Origin: Magnetospirillum sp. WYHS-4
Lineage (GTDB): Bacteria > Pseudomonadota > Alphaproteobacteria > Rhodospirillales > GLO-3
DNA length: 52,995 bases
Direction of reading: 5' to 3'
Assembly: GCA_039908345.1 (NCBI GenBank)
Contig: JAMOBD010000012.1
Coordinates: 1 to 52,995, forward strand
Made by a program: the position numbers and the translations under genes. The notes beneath the pieces are model-generated. The model did not search any database and was not told the origin of the DNA. It worked only from the letters and a program-made list of their open reading frames with translations. Shown here one piece after another: positions 8,352 to 15,849 of this stretch (position 1 is its first letter; each line of letters begins with the position of its first letter).

Positions 8352-9043
8352 ACTTTCGCGTCTTCCTGCGCGGCTTGGCCTTCATCGTCTCGCTGGTGGC
8401 CCTGGGGTTCCTCGCCAAGGCCCTGCACCTGGACGCGGTCTTCGATACCGCCTGGATCGACGCCGACGTCAAGGGCAGGGGCCTGGAAGGCGAGATGCTC
8501 TACCTGGGCGCCGGCGCGCTTTTGACCGGCGTCGGCTTTCCCCGCCAAGCGGTGGCCTTCCTGGGCGGCTACGCCTTCGGCGTAGTCGAAGGAACGGCCT
8601 GGTCCCTGGCGGCGACGGGCCTCGGCTGCGTGGGGTCCTTCTTCTACGCCCGCTTCCTGGGACGCCGGCTGGTCGCCAGCCGCTTTCCCGGCAAGGTCAA
8701 GCGGATCGACGACTTTCTGCACGACAATCCGTTCTCGATGACGTTGCTGATCCGCCTTCTGCCGGTGGGCAGCAACGTGGCGACCAACCTGCTGGCCGGG
8801 GTGAGCCGCGTGCGGCCTTTGCCCTTCCTGGCCGGCTCGCTGGTCGGCTACATGCCGCAGAACTTGGTTTTCGCCTTGAGCGGCAGCGGCGTCACGGTGG
8901 ATTCCCAAGGACGCATCGCCGTGGGCGTGGTGCTGTTCGTGCTGTCGGGGCTGCTGGGGGTCTATCTTTATCACCGCTACCGCCACGGCAAGAGCCTGGA
9001 CGCCGACATCGACCGCCAGATCGGCGAGGAGACTTTGCCGTGA
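8348..9043 (+). CDS. VTT-domain (TVP38/TMEM64/DedA-like) membrane protein
   Basis: 231-residue integral membrane protein of the VTT superfamily. Features: N-terminal TM, then the re-entrant-loop type sequence TGVGFPRQAVAFLGGYAFG, an Arg-containing LLIRLLPVGSNVATNLLAGVS segment typical of the family, and a C-terminal TM with a basic tail. Members of this group are linked to polyprenyl-phosphate or phospholipid flipping. ATG at 8348 overlaps the GT2 stop, and its own stop overlaps the GTG of the next gene. In this context it could recycle or flip the lipid sugar carrier; this is inference. Confidence 0.82.
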   Translation: MNFRVFLRGLAFIVSLVALGFLAKALHLDAVFDTAWIDADVKGRGLEGEMLYLGAGALLTGVGFPRQAVAFLGGYAFGVVEGTAWSLAATGLGCVGSFFYARFLGRRLVASRFPGKVKRIDDFLHDNPFSMTLLIRLLPVGSNVATNLLAGVSRVRPLPFLAGSLVGYMPQNLVFALSGSGVTVDSQGRIAVGVVLFVLSGLLGVYLYHRYRHGKSLDADIDRQIGEETLP

Positions 9044-10638
9044 GGCCGTCCGTCCTCTGGACCCTTCTGTGGCTGGGCTTGGTGGCCGTCGTGCTGGCGA
9101 CGCGCCCGCTGCTGCCCATGGACGAGACCCGCTACCTGTCGGTAGCCTGGGAGATGATGCAGGGCGGCGATTTCCTGGTACCGCATCTGAACGGCGAAAC
9201 CTACAGCCACAAGCCGCCGCTGATGTTCTGGCTGATCGATCTCGGCTGGGCCGCCTTCGGCGTGAACGAGACCTGGGCCCGCCTGGTGGTGCCCCTGATG
9301 GGGCTGGCCAACCTGTTCCTTACCGCCGCCATCGGTGGCCGTCTCTGGCCCCAGGCTCCGGAACGGGGCCAGGCGGCCGCCTTCGTCCTTTGCGGCGCCT
9401 TGTTCTTCACCCTGTTCGGCACCCTGACCTTCTTCGACCTGATGCTGGGCTTCTGCGCCCTGGTGGGGCTGCTGGGGTTGCTGATGGCCTGGCGGGAAGG
9501 GGGGTGGAAGGGCTTCGGTCTGGTGGCGCTGGGCATCGGGCTCGGCATCCTCGCCAAGGGCCCGGCCATTCTCCTGCACATTCTGCCCGTCGCCCTGGCC
9601 GCGCCCTGGTGGGCGCCCCGCTTGGCCGGGCCCGGCCGGCCCTGGAAGGCCTGGTACCAGGGCCTGGGGCTGGCGGTCCTGGCCGGGGCCGCCATCGGCC
9701 TGGCCTGGGCCGTTCCGGCCGGCATCGCGGGCGGCGAGGATTACCGCCGCGCCATCTTCTGGGGCCAATCGGCGGGCAGGGTGGTGGATTCCTTCGCCCA
9801 CAAGCGCGGCTGGTGGTGGTACCTGGCGGTCCTGCCGGGCCTTTTGCTGCCCTGGACGCTGTGGCCGCCGCTTTGGCGGGCGCAAAGGCGCTGGCCGGAC
9901 CTGCTGTCCGACGGCGCGGTACGCTTTTGCCTGGTCTGGTTCTTGTCGGCGCTTGTGGTCTTTTCCCTAATTAGCGGCAAGCAGCTTCATTACCTGCTGC
10001 CGGAATTCCCCGCCATCGCCCTTCTGGCGGCTCGCCTGATCGATGGCCAGGACAGCCGGCGGCTGGACCGGATCGCGGTGGGCGGCTTCGGTATCCTGGT
10101 GGGCGTCGCCATGCTGCTGGAGCCCGTGGCGGAGAGGTTCGTCAGGGTTCCCGACTGGCTGGAAGGCATGGACGCCGGCTGGGGACTGCTGCCCGTGGCG
10201 GCCGGGCTGGCGCTGATCCTGCGACCGATGGCCAGCCCGCTGGCCCGGGCGGCGGGACCCGCGGCCCTGTCGGTGCTGCTGGTTGCTTCCGCCCATCTGG
10301 CAGCCATGCCCGAGCTGCGCGAGACCTTCGACCTGGAACCCCTGGCCCGCCGCTTGGCCCAATGGGAGAAGGAAGGGTACGTCCTGGCCCATTACGGCAA
10401 GTACCACGGACAATTCCATTTCCTGGGCCGGCTGGAAAAGCCGATGGCTGCGGTCGGCGATGGCGAGATCGCCGACTGGCTGGCCGCGACATCCAAGGGC
10501 AAGGTCGTCACCTATCACCGGGTGCGGCCGACCGAAGGCAACCCCGACTTGGTGCGCCAGTTCCGCCGATCCTGGATCGCCGTCTGGGACATTGAGGAAG
10601 TGCGCCGCGATCCGAACCGCATCAAGCGTCTAAGCTGA
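9040..10638 (+). CDS. ArnT/PMT-family lipid-linked sugar glycosyltransferase (GT83-like)
   Basis: 532-residue GT-C membrane glycosyltransferase. The first periplasmic loop has the family signature LLPMDETRYLSVAWEM (Asp-Glu catalytic pair) followed by LNGETYSHKPPLMFW, as in ArnT-type transferases that move an aminosugar or mannose from undecaprenyl phosphate to lipid A or protein. Around a dozen hydrophobic helices follow, then a soluble C-terminal part. Start is GTG in a GTGA overlap with the VTT gene. Third gene of the operon; the GT2 enzyme presumably makes its donor. Substrate not assignable. It converges on the next gene with a 17-base overlap. Confidence 0.88.
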   Translation: MRPSVLWTLLWLGLVAVVLATRPLLPMDETRYLSVAWEMMQGGDFLVPHLNGETYSHKPPLMFWLIDLGWAAFGVNETWARLVVPLMGLANLFLTAAIGGRLWPQAPERGQAAAFVLCGALFFTLFGTLTFFDLMLGFCALVGLLGLLMAWREGGWKGFGLVALGIGLGILAKGPAILLHILPVALAAPWWAPRLAGPGRPWKAWYQGLGLAVLAGAAIGLAWAVPAGIAGGEDYRRAIFWGQSAGRVVDSFAHKRGWWWYLAVLPGLLLPWTLWPPLWRAQRRWPDLLSDGAVRFCLVWFLSALVVFSLISGKQLHYLLPEFPAIALLAARLIDGQDSRRLDRIAVGGFGILVGVAMLLEPVAERFVRVPDWLEGMDAGWGLLPVAAGLALILRPMASPLARAAGPAALSVLLVASAHLAAMPELRETFDLEPLARRLAQWEKEGYVLAHYGKYHGQFHFLGRLEKPMAAVGDGEIADWLAATSKGKVVTYHRVRPTEGNPDLVRQFRRSWIAVWDIEEVRRDPNRIKRLS

Positions 10639-11269
10639 TCTTCGACAGCAGGGCGAGCGCCGTCTCGGGAGTGTCGGCGGGCGGGTCGAAGGCCAGCCGG
10701 CGGATCGTCTCGCCGCGGGCCAGGTGGCAACCATCGGGATCGACGGCCACCGGCTTCCAGGCGCCCTCGGGGAAACAGGTGAGAATTTCCTCCTCCGCCG
10801 CCGCGAAAGCCGCCGCCCGATTGAGGCCGAAAGGTGCCGGAAACCAGACTGCCCGGCCGAAGCCGCCGACGAAGTGGGCCTTTTCCGGATGCATCTTCCA
10901 GAAGCCGAAATCGCCGAATCCGGCATAGAGCGCCGCCCCGGGGTGGCAGGCGAGAAACCGGCGCCGCAGCCGCTCGTCGGCCGTCGGCACGGCGACGCCC
11001 GACAGGGTAACCCGCGGGCCGGCCTGGGGATTGGCCAGACCCTCGGTGCCGTCGAGCAGCAGGGAGGCGCGCCCATCCGCCTTCAGGTTGCGGGTGTGGT
11101 CCGACAGCCCCGAAAGCAGCAGGATGGGCGACAGGTCGTGGTCGAAGGCGACGGTCACGAGGGAGGCATAAGGTGCACCGCCTTCCGCCATCAGGCTCGC
11201 CAGGGCTCCTTTGCGGCAGGCCCGTGCCACGCGCCGCAGCGCTAAGCGGTTGTCCTTGGGCAAATCCAT
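10622..11269 (-). CDS. HugZ-like FMN-binding split-barrel protein
   Basis: 215-residue protein of the HugZ / pyridoxamine-phosphate-oxidase-like group. The N-terminal FMN split barrel (about 15-140) shows GAPYASLVTVAFDHD, LLLSGLSDHTRN and HPEKAHFVGGFGRAVWF; the C-terminal part (about 145-215) is DUF2470-like. Characterised HugZ enzymes degrade heme or bind heme and flavin. The ATG shares one base with the stop of the upstream PLA2-like gene (TGATG), so this start is preferred and the two are coupled. Heme oxygenase activity is possible, not shown. Confidence 0.82.
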   Translation of the reverse strand: MDLPKDNRLALRRVARACRKGALASLMAEGGAPYASLVTVAFDHDLSPILLLSGLSDHTRNLKADGRASLLLDGTEGLANPQAGPRVTLSGVAVPTADERLRRRFLACHPGAALYAGFGDFGFWKMHPEKAHFVGGFGRAVWFPAPFGLNRAAAFAAAEEEILTCFPEGAWKPVAVDPDGCHLARGETIRRLAFDPPADTPETALALLSKISLDA

Positions 11270-11664
11270 CAGTAGCCGCAGTCGGCGGTCATCATGTCCA
11301 TGACCCCGAACATGTCGCCGGGCGCCGGGAAGGGCATGTCCCAGGGCATGGGCATGCCGCCCGAACGCATGCGCAGCAGGCTTTCCGCCCACTGGAGGGG
11401 ACGGGGCAGGTACCCGTATTGCCACGCCACCCCCCGCAGTTCCTGGACGAAGGCGATGTCGCAGCCGGTGCCGCCGCCGGTCATCGCCCAGCAGATGTCG
11501 TGATTGCGGCAGGCATTGTCGAAGGCATCGACGGGAGGCGGGTTGGTGGCCGGATGGGGATGGTTGACGCCGCACCAGTTGCCGTAGACGGGAAAGCACT
11601 TGGCCTCCGCCCGAAGGATGGTGGCGAGCATCAGCAGGGCGGCGAACAAGGCGATACGGACCAT
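11269..11664 (-). CDS. Small secreted phospholipase A2-like protein
   Basis: 131 residues with a clear signal peptide (ALFAALLMLATILRAEA, cleavage near residue 20). The mature part has six or so cysteines and the segment VDAFDNACRNHDICW, which matches the PLA2 catalytic pattern with a His-Asp pair flanked by cysteines. This suggests a calcium-type secreted phospholipase A2, acting in the periplasm or outside. The Met/Pro-rich C-terminus (MRSGGMPMPWDMPFPAPGD) is unusual. A start at 11664 is chosen for the signal peptide; an upstream extension lacks sense. Coupled to the HugZ-like gene. Activity unproven. Confidence 0.75.
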   Translation of the reverse strand: MVRIALFAALLMLATILRAEAKCFPVYGNWCGVNHPHPATNPPPVDAFDNACRNHDICWAMTGGGTGCDIAFVQELRGVAWQYGYLPRPLQWAESLLRMRSGGMPMPWDMPFPAPGDMFGVMDMMTADCGY

Positions 11665-11671
11665 GGCCCTA

Positions 11672-11700
11672 GAATTTCCCCGGAAGGGCCCCGCCGTCAA
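11672..11700 (-). promoter_or_regulatory. Promoter candidate for PLA2-like/HugZ pair, possibly leaderless
   Basis: On the minus strand TTGACG (11700-11695), 17 bases, AAATTC (11677-11672). The expected transcription start falls at or next to the ATG (11664), so the mRNA may be leaderless; no good ribosome site precedes the ATG. Confidence 0.4.
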
Positions 11701-11724
11701 CCCGGAAAATCGCACGGTTTAGCC

Positions 11725-12076
11725 GACGAGTTCGCTTATCTTGCTGTGGTGATCGACGCCTTCACCCGCCGGGTGGTGGGCTGGGCGCTGGCAACCCACC
11801 TGCAGGCCAGCCTTGCCATCGCAGCCCTGGAAATGGCCATAACGGCCCGCGATCCGCGGCCCGGCAACCCTGGTCCACCATTCCGACCGAGGCGTCCAGT
11901 ACGCCTGCGGCGACTATACCGCCGTGCTGCAACGCCGGGGCATCCTCCCCAGCATGAGCCGGTTCGGAAATCCCTACGACACCGCCGCCTGCCTGCTCGC
12001 CGAAGGCCATGGGTGCCGACCGCTGCCGGCAAGCATCCTGCCAAAGCTTGGGAGCGCCTACGGGGCGGACGGGTAG
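11725..12076 (+). pseudogene. IS3-type transposase (OrfB) remnant, frameshifted
   Basis: Piece of an IS3-family integrase-core transposase. The first frame reads DEFAYLAVVIDAFTRRVVGW, the strand around the first catalytic Asp. Near 11870 the match jumps frame to HHSDRGVQYACGDYTAVLQR, the region of the second Asp, then SRFGNPYDTAA, after which similarity stops before the catalytic Glu; the frame ends at TAG 12074-12076. No N-terminal HTH part and no inverted repeats were found. A dead fragment lying just upstream of the PLA2-like gene. Confidence 0.8.
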
Positions 12077-12150
12077 GTTCATTTCCCTTTGCGCTTTTCA
12101 CCCAATATCCCTGAAATTGGGTTCTTCACCACTCGTCAAGGACTCAGGGC

Positions 12151-12156
12151 TATAAT
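12151..12156 (+). promoter_or_regulatory. Consensus -10 box (TATAAT)
   Basis: A perfect TATAAT ends 6 bases before the ATG of the 81-codon gene. A -35 partner is unclear (TTCACC at 12125 would give 20 bases). If used, the transcript would begin at or beside the ATG. Confidence 0.35.
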
Positions 12157-12162
12157 TGACGG

Positions 12163-12408
12163 ATGAACGATCGCAAGGGTCCTCCCGTCCCGTCCGCCTA
12201 TGTCCTCGCCGACGACCCGGACGAGGTGCTGCGCCGTGAACGGAAGCGCGAACAGGCAGCCAGCCGGCTGGGCAACCGCCACCTGGACATGGACCGCATT
12301 GAGGCCGGGATGGAAAATTCGGTGGCGCGCCAGATGCTGAAGCTGCTGCGAGACAATCCGGAACTGGCCGCACAGATGGTCAAGGGCCTGACGCGGGGCG
12401 GTAAATAA
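12163..12408 (+). CDS. Small hypothetical protein, 81 aa
   Basis: Not recognised. Highly charged N-terminal two-thirds (Arg/Lys/Glu helix DEVLRRERKREQAASRLG) and an amphipathic C-terminal helix (VARQMLKLLRDNPELAAQM). No membrane segment, no cysteine. Likely a small helical cytoplasmic protein. It is followed tail to tail by a small TM gene, and the nearby PilZ and fliN genes raise the possibility of a motility role, which is only contextual. Start ATG follows a TATAAT box closely, so it may be translated from a leaderless mRNA. Confidence 0.6.
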   Translation: MNDRKGPPVPSAYVLADDPDEVLRRERKREQAASRLGNRHLDMDRIEAGMENSVARQMLKLLRDNPELAAQMVKGLTRGGK

Positions 12409-12411
12409 GGT

Positions 12412-12627
12412 TCAGGCGGCTTCGCGGAATTCGTAGGGAATGAAGTCGTTGCGACTGTAGTCGGTGCGCGGGGCGCGGGCCAGCCGGACTACGGTGCTGC
12501 GGCGCTGGGCGGCGTCCCGGGCAGCCTGGGCGGCGTTCTTGGCGGCCATCGTCTTCAGGTCGCCGACCAGATAGAGAATGCCCATGATCGCGGTGAACAG
12601 GAAAACTGCGAGACTCATGTCGGCCAT
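12412..12627 (-). CDS. Small single-TM hypothetical protein, 71 aa
   Basis: Not recognised. One hydrophobic helix at residues about 5-22 (AVFLFTAIMGILYLVGDL) followed by an Ala/Arg-rich amphipathic helix and a polar tail ending in YEFREAA. A good ribosome site (AAAGGGAG) precedes the ATG at 12627; an internal Met at 12618 is less well placed. Downstream of the PilZ and fliN genes on the same strand, with a 75-base gap, so possibly co-transcribed. Confidence 0.6.
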   Translation of the reverse strand: MADMSLAVFLFTAIMGILYLVGDLKTMAAKNAAQAARDAAQRRSTVVRLARAPRTDYSRNDFIPYEFREAA

Positions 12628-12702
12628 GACGAACTCCCTTTCTGGGTGCCGGCGTTGGTGAGCCCAGGGTAGAAAGAATTCGTCAAGGAACCGTAAACGG
12701 CC

Positions 12703-13047
12703 CTATTTGGTCTTGATGTCCAGCACCCGCAGGACCTGCGGCCAGGTGCGGTTGGGGGTGCCGTAGTGGATGGCCAAGCCGCGTGCCGACTGGCGGATCA
12801 CCACGCCTTCGATGACCATGGGCGAGACCTTGTTCATCAAGGGTACCTTCAGTGTCATCTCGATGGGGGCGCCGTCGGGCCAGGTGCCCTCGACGCCGGC
12901 CACGAACACGCCTTCCGAGGAAACGTCGACCAGATCGTATTCCTTGTCCTTGACCAGGACCCGGATGACCGGCAGCTCGTAGCGCGGATGCTGGCGCTTG
13001 TCGCTGGCGTTGCCGGTGGTGACGACGGTAACTTTGCGCTTGGTCAT
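12703..13047 (-). CDS. PilZ-domain protein (c-di-GMP receptor)
   Basis: 114 residues, a single PilZ domain. The c-di-GMP binding elements are visible: an Arg-rich start KRQHPRYELP (RxxxR) and, about 25 residues later, DVSSEGVFV matching the (D/N)xSxxG motif. Such stand-alone PilZ proteins pass c-di-GMP signals to flagella, polysaccharide or regulators. It sits 104 bases downstream of fliN on the same strand, which favours motility control. ATG at 13047 was chosen because longer versions only extend into the intergenic DNA. Confidence 0.85.
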   Translation of the reverse strand: MTKRKVTVVTTGNASDKRQHPRYELPVIRVLVKDKEYDLVDVSSEGVFVAGVEGTWPDGAPIEMTLKVPLMNKVSPMVIEGVVIRQSARGLAIHYGTPNRTWPQVLRVLDIKTK

Positions 13048-13151
13048 CCGCAGGCCCTCCCCAGTCGCTTTTCTCTGGTCCGACCATACCTCCGCGGATG
13101 GTCTTCCAGCAACAGGAAGTGCCATGGCCGCAAGGCCTGGCGGGAATTCCG

Positions 13152-13430
13152 CTAGCTCTTCTTGACTTCGGTGCGGATGATTTCGGTCATGGTGACGCCC
13201 AGGCGGCCGTCGACCACCACCAGTTCCCCCCGCGCTACCAAGCGCTTGTTGGCGTATATTTCCACCGGCTCGCCCACCTTCTTGTCCAGTTCCACCACCG
13301 CGCCGCGCCCCAGGCGCAGCAGCTGGTTGACCTGGATCGAGCACTTGCCGAGCACGGTATGCACCTCGACGGGGACGTCGTAGATGGCTTCCATCCCCTT
13401 CTTGCCCTTGCTCTTGCCGTCGTCCGCCAT
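13152..13430 (-). CDS. fliN: Flagellar motor switch protein FliN
   Basis: 92 residues, the SpoA/FliN fold. Sequence shows the family core IYDVPVEVHTVLGKCSIQV, LLRLGRGAVVELDKKVGEPV and IYANKRLVARGELVVVDGRLGV ending in TEIIRTE, as in the C-ring subunit that binds FliM and controls rotation direction. N-terminal charged tail (KSKGKKG) is short, as in other alphaproteobacterial FliN. AAGGAG lies just before the ATG. It is separated from the main flagellar genes and placed between a GH17 gene and a PilZ gene. Confidence 0.9.
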   Translation of the reverse strand: MADDGKSKGKKGMEAIYDVPVEVHTVLGKCSIQVNQLLRLGRGAVVELDKKVGEPVEIYANKRLVARGELVVVDGRLGVTMTEIIRTEVKKS

Positions 13431-13477
13431 GTGTGACTCCTTGAAGCCTCCAGGGTAGTCGCGCCCGGCCGGCATGT

Positions 13478-15130
13478 CTACAGCAGGGCCGCCTTCAGCC
13501 GGGCCAGTTCGTGGCGGGCGGCGCTTAGCCAGGGGGCGGCGAGGACCAGGCAGGTGGCGCACCAAGCCATTGCCTCGACGTTGCGCAACCCGTCCAGGCC
13601 GCCGAATCCGGCAACCACCAGGACGATGGCCATCCAGCCTTCCTCGCGGTGGTCGGCGCCCGGCCCTTCCTCGGGCCCCAGCCAGTGGCGCGCCGCCAGC
13701 ACCAATGCGGGCAGCCAGAAGATCGGAATGGGAAAGTCGCGATGGCGGCCGTCGACGGCGATGATGAGAGCGATGGCGGCCCCCGCCACCAGCATGAGCG
13801 AGGTCAGAATGCCCATGGCCATGGCCGGGGTGCAGGCCAGGCGGCTGGGCCGGCGCAGGCAGGCGACGACCTCCGACAGCGGAGCCGGAACGGCCCGGGT
13901 CCAGGGGCTGCCGCTCGCGCGGATCAAAGGCAGGGCCAGCAGGGCGGCGGCGACGATCAGGCCTAGGCCGCCGATGCCCAGCGCCCAGTCCCAAAGGCCC
14001 AGCGCCGTGACCCGGATGTGATCGGCGGCGATGGCAAGCCCGCCGCCCGCGGCTTGGCCCAGCGCGGCCAGGACCAGCCAGCGGCCCCAGGACAAGATCC
14101 AGCCGCCTACCAGTCCGAATCCGAGCAGGAGCAGAGAGGCGGCAGTCGAGAAACCGAAGGCGGCGCGCCACTGGGGCCACTCGGTCACCGGGCCAGCCAG
14201 GGGGAACTTGGGCTTCAGATCCTTGTCCAGCAGGCCCCAGTAGCCGCCCACCGTGCCTTCCGGCCACTTCTTCCAGGGCTGGTCGATGGCCTCGATGATG
14301 TTGTAGCCGACGCCGATGGAATCGGCTTGGCGCACGAATTCGCGGATGAAGCGGGCCTCGTTGACCAGGGTGGGTGCGGCGGCGCCGCGGGTGCGACCGG
14401 CGCTGGGCCAGCCGATCTCGCCAATGGTCAGGCGCTTGTGGGGGAACAGGGCCCGCGCCTTGTCGACGATGCCCCGCACGTGGGACTGCACCTCGTCGAT
14501 GCTCACCGGCTCCGGATCGTCCCAATGGGGCAGGATGTGGATGGTGACGAAGTCGACGGCGTCCGCCAGTTGAGGATTGCGGCGCCAGAACTCGAAGATG
14601 TCGGCGTAGGTCACCGGCAGATTGGTCTGCGCCTTGACCGAGCGGATGATGCCGGCCAGGCGGTCGCCGCTCATTTCCCGGCGCAGCATCACTTCGTTGC
14701 CGACCACGATGGCGCGGATGGCCTCGGGGTTGGCCTTGGCGGCGGCGACGGCGGCGGCGATTTCCTTGTCGTCGGATTCCTTGGTGCCGCTGATCCAGAT
14801 GCCGGCCAGAACCTTCATGCCCAGTTTGGCGGCGGCAGCCGGAACGTAGCCCTGGGTACGCATGGACGAATAGGTGCGCACGCAGTCCGTATGATCCTTC
14901 AACACCCTGAGGTCGCGATCCACCGTGGCCGGCGAGACGTCGTAGTCCTTGTCGAGCGGCGATAGCCCGCCTTCGAAGGGGGTGTAGGACATGCATTGCA
15001 GGCGGGCCCCTGGCACGTCGGGCAGGGGTACCGGACGGCCCATCCAGCCCCAGAAGGCGAAAGAGGCGGCAGCCATGCAGGCAAACGCGACGACGAAAGC
15101 GGCGAGGCGGGGTGCGGGACGACTGCCCAT
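13478..15130 (-). CDS. GH17 beta-1,3-glucan hydrolase/transglycosylase with C-terminal membrane domain
   Basis: 550 residues. N-terminal TM or signal anchor (about 8-30), GH17 domain (about 40-310), then five or six hydrophobic helices (about 325-530). GH17 catalytic residues are present: acid/base Glu 146 in VVGNEV and nucleophile Glu 238 in IGEIGWPSAG. Bacterial membrane GH17 proteins act as transglycosylases on periplasmic beta-glucans, often next to GT2 synthases; no synthase gene is adjacent here. Probable role: trimming or branching an exported beta-1,3-glucan. Domain call firm; substrate inferred. Confidence 0.84.
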   Translation of the reverse strand: MGSRPAPRLAAFVVAFACMAAASFAFWGWMGRPVPLPDVPGARLQCMSYTPFEGGLSPLDKDYDVSPATVDRDLRVLKDHTDCVRTYSSMRTQGYVPAAAAKLGMKVLAGIWISGTKESDDKEIAAAVAAAKANPEAIRAIVVGNEVMLRREMSGDRLAGIIRSVKAQTNLPVTYADIFEFWRRNPQLADAVDFVTIHILPHWDDPEPVSIDEVQSHVRGIVDKARALFPHKRLTIGEIGWPSAGRTRGAAAPTLVNEARFIREFVRQADSIGVGYNIIEAIDQPWKKWPEGTVGGYWGLLDKDLKPKFPLAGPVTEWPQWRAAFGFSTAASLLLLGFGLVGGWILSWGRWLVLAALGQAAGGGLAIAADHIRVTALGLWDWALGIGGLGLIVAAALLALPLIRASGSPWTRAVPAPLSEVVACLRRPSRLACTPAMAMGILTSLMLVAGAAIALIIAVDGRHRDFPIPIFWLPALVLAARHWLGPEEGPGADHREEGWMAIVLVVAGFGGLDGLRNVEAMAWCATCLVLAAPWLSAARHELARLKAALL

Positions 15131-15193
15131 GGTTCTACCCTCCGGAGCGACCTGACCGGCGAAGTATCACCTTTACCGTCCGCCCGCAAATGG

Positions 15194-15220
15194 AAAGGCC
15201 GCCGGAAACCGGCGGCCCTT
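15194..15220 (-). terminator. Rho-independent terminator after phasin gene
   Basis: Perfect 9-bp stem GGCCGCCGG (15197-15205) / CCGGCGGCC (15209-15217) with a 3-base loop; on the minus strand it is followed by TTTCCATTT. It lies 27 bases past the phasin stop. Confidence 0.75.
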
Positions 15221-15246
15221 GCCATCTTCCCCCGTTCGGGAACGGG

Positions 15247-15732
15247 TTACTTCTTCTTCTTGATGTCGAGCGCGGCCTTCTTGATCTCGTCCAGGCTTTC
15301 GGCGATGCGCTTGTTGATCGTCTCGCCGGCCTCGGCATTGGACTTGGCGACCAGCTCCGCCAGTTCCTTCATGTTCGCGAGCGCCTTCTCGTAGGCGGTC
15401 TTGACCAGGTCGGCCTGCTTGGCGGTGGCTTCCTGGGGGGTGCCGGAACCGGTCAGGGATTCGACGGCGGCGACCGTCTCGCCCAGGGTCTGCTGGAGGA
15501 TTTCGGCTTGGCGCTTGGCGAAGGCCTGCATGCCCTCCAGAGCCACGCGGTTGGCTTGGGTGACGGCCTCCAGATTCTTTCGCTGGCTGTCGATCACGGC
15601 ATTCATGTCGACGCCGGGCACCTGGTATTGCCCCGCCATCTTGGTGAATTCCTCGGTCATCTTGGCGGGATCGAACTCGGCCGCGAACTTGGTCATGTCG
15701 ATTCCGAAGAAGGGGTTGCTAGCCTTGGCCAT
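15247..15732 (-). CDS. Phasin family protein (PHB granule-associated)
   Basis: 161 residues, helical, with the phasin pattern: SNPFFGIDMTKF start, VDMNAVIDSQRKNLEAVTQANRVALEGMQAFAKRQAEI core, and a Lys-rich end (DIKKKK). Phasins coat polyhydroxyalkanoate granules. GGGAGG stands 8 bases before the ATG at 15732, choosing this start over the longer frame. The promoter region carries a palindrome matching PhaR sites, as expected for phasin control, and a strong terminator closes the unit. Reliable call; the exact phasin class is not. Confidence 0.88.
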   Translation of the reverse strand: MAKASNPFFGIDMTKFAAEFDPAKMTEEFTKMAGQYQVPGVDMNAVIDSQRKNLEAVTQANRVALEGMQAFAKRQAEILQQTLGETVAAVESLTGSGTPQEATAKQADLVKTAYEKALANMKELAELVAKSNAEAGETINKRIAESLDEIKKAALDIKKKK

Positions 15733-15763
15733 GTTTCGATCCTCCCGAAAGCACAATGCATGT

Positions 15764-15778
15764 TGCTGCAATGCAGCA
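15764..15778. promoter_or_regulatory. PhaR-type operator of phasin gene
   Basis: Perfect 15-bp palindrome TGCTGCA-A-TGCAGCA, containing CTGC-N3-GCAG, the form reported for alphaproteobacterial PhaR repressor sites. It begins at the predicted transcription start of the phasin promoter. A weaker copy, TGCTGCACTGCACA, lies at 15822-15835 just upstream of the -35 box, so a two-site arrangement is likely. Confidence 0.7.
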
Positions 15779-15785
15779 TAGGTCC

Positions 15786-15814
15786 AATATCCTCCAGATG
15801 GGGCCCCGAGTCAA
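15786..15814 (-). promoter_or_regulatory. Phasin gene promoter
   Basis: Minus strand TTGACT (15814-15809), 17-base spacer, GATATT (15791-15786). Transcription would start near 15779, directly at the PhaR-type palindrome (15764-15778), a layout suited to repression. Confidence 0.6.
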
Positions 15815-15849
15815 TGAAAAATGCTGCACTGCACAATGACCGGAAAAAT

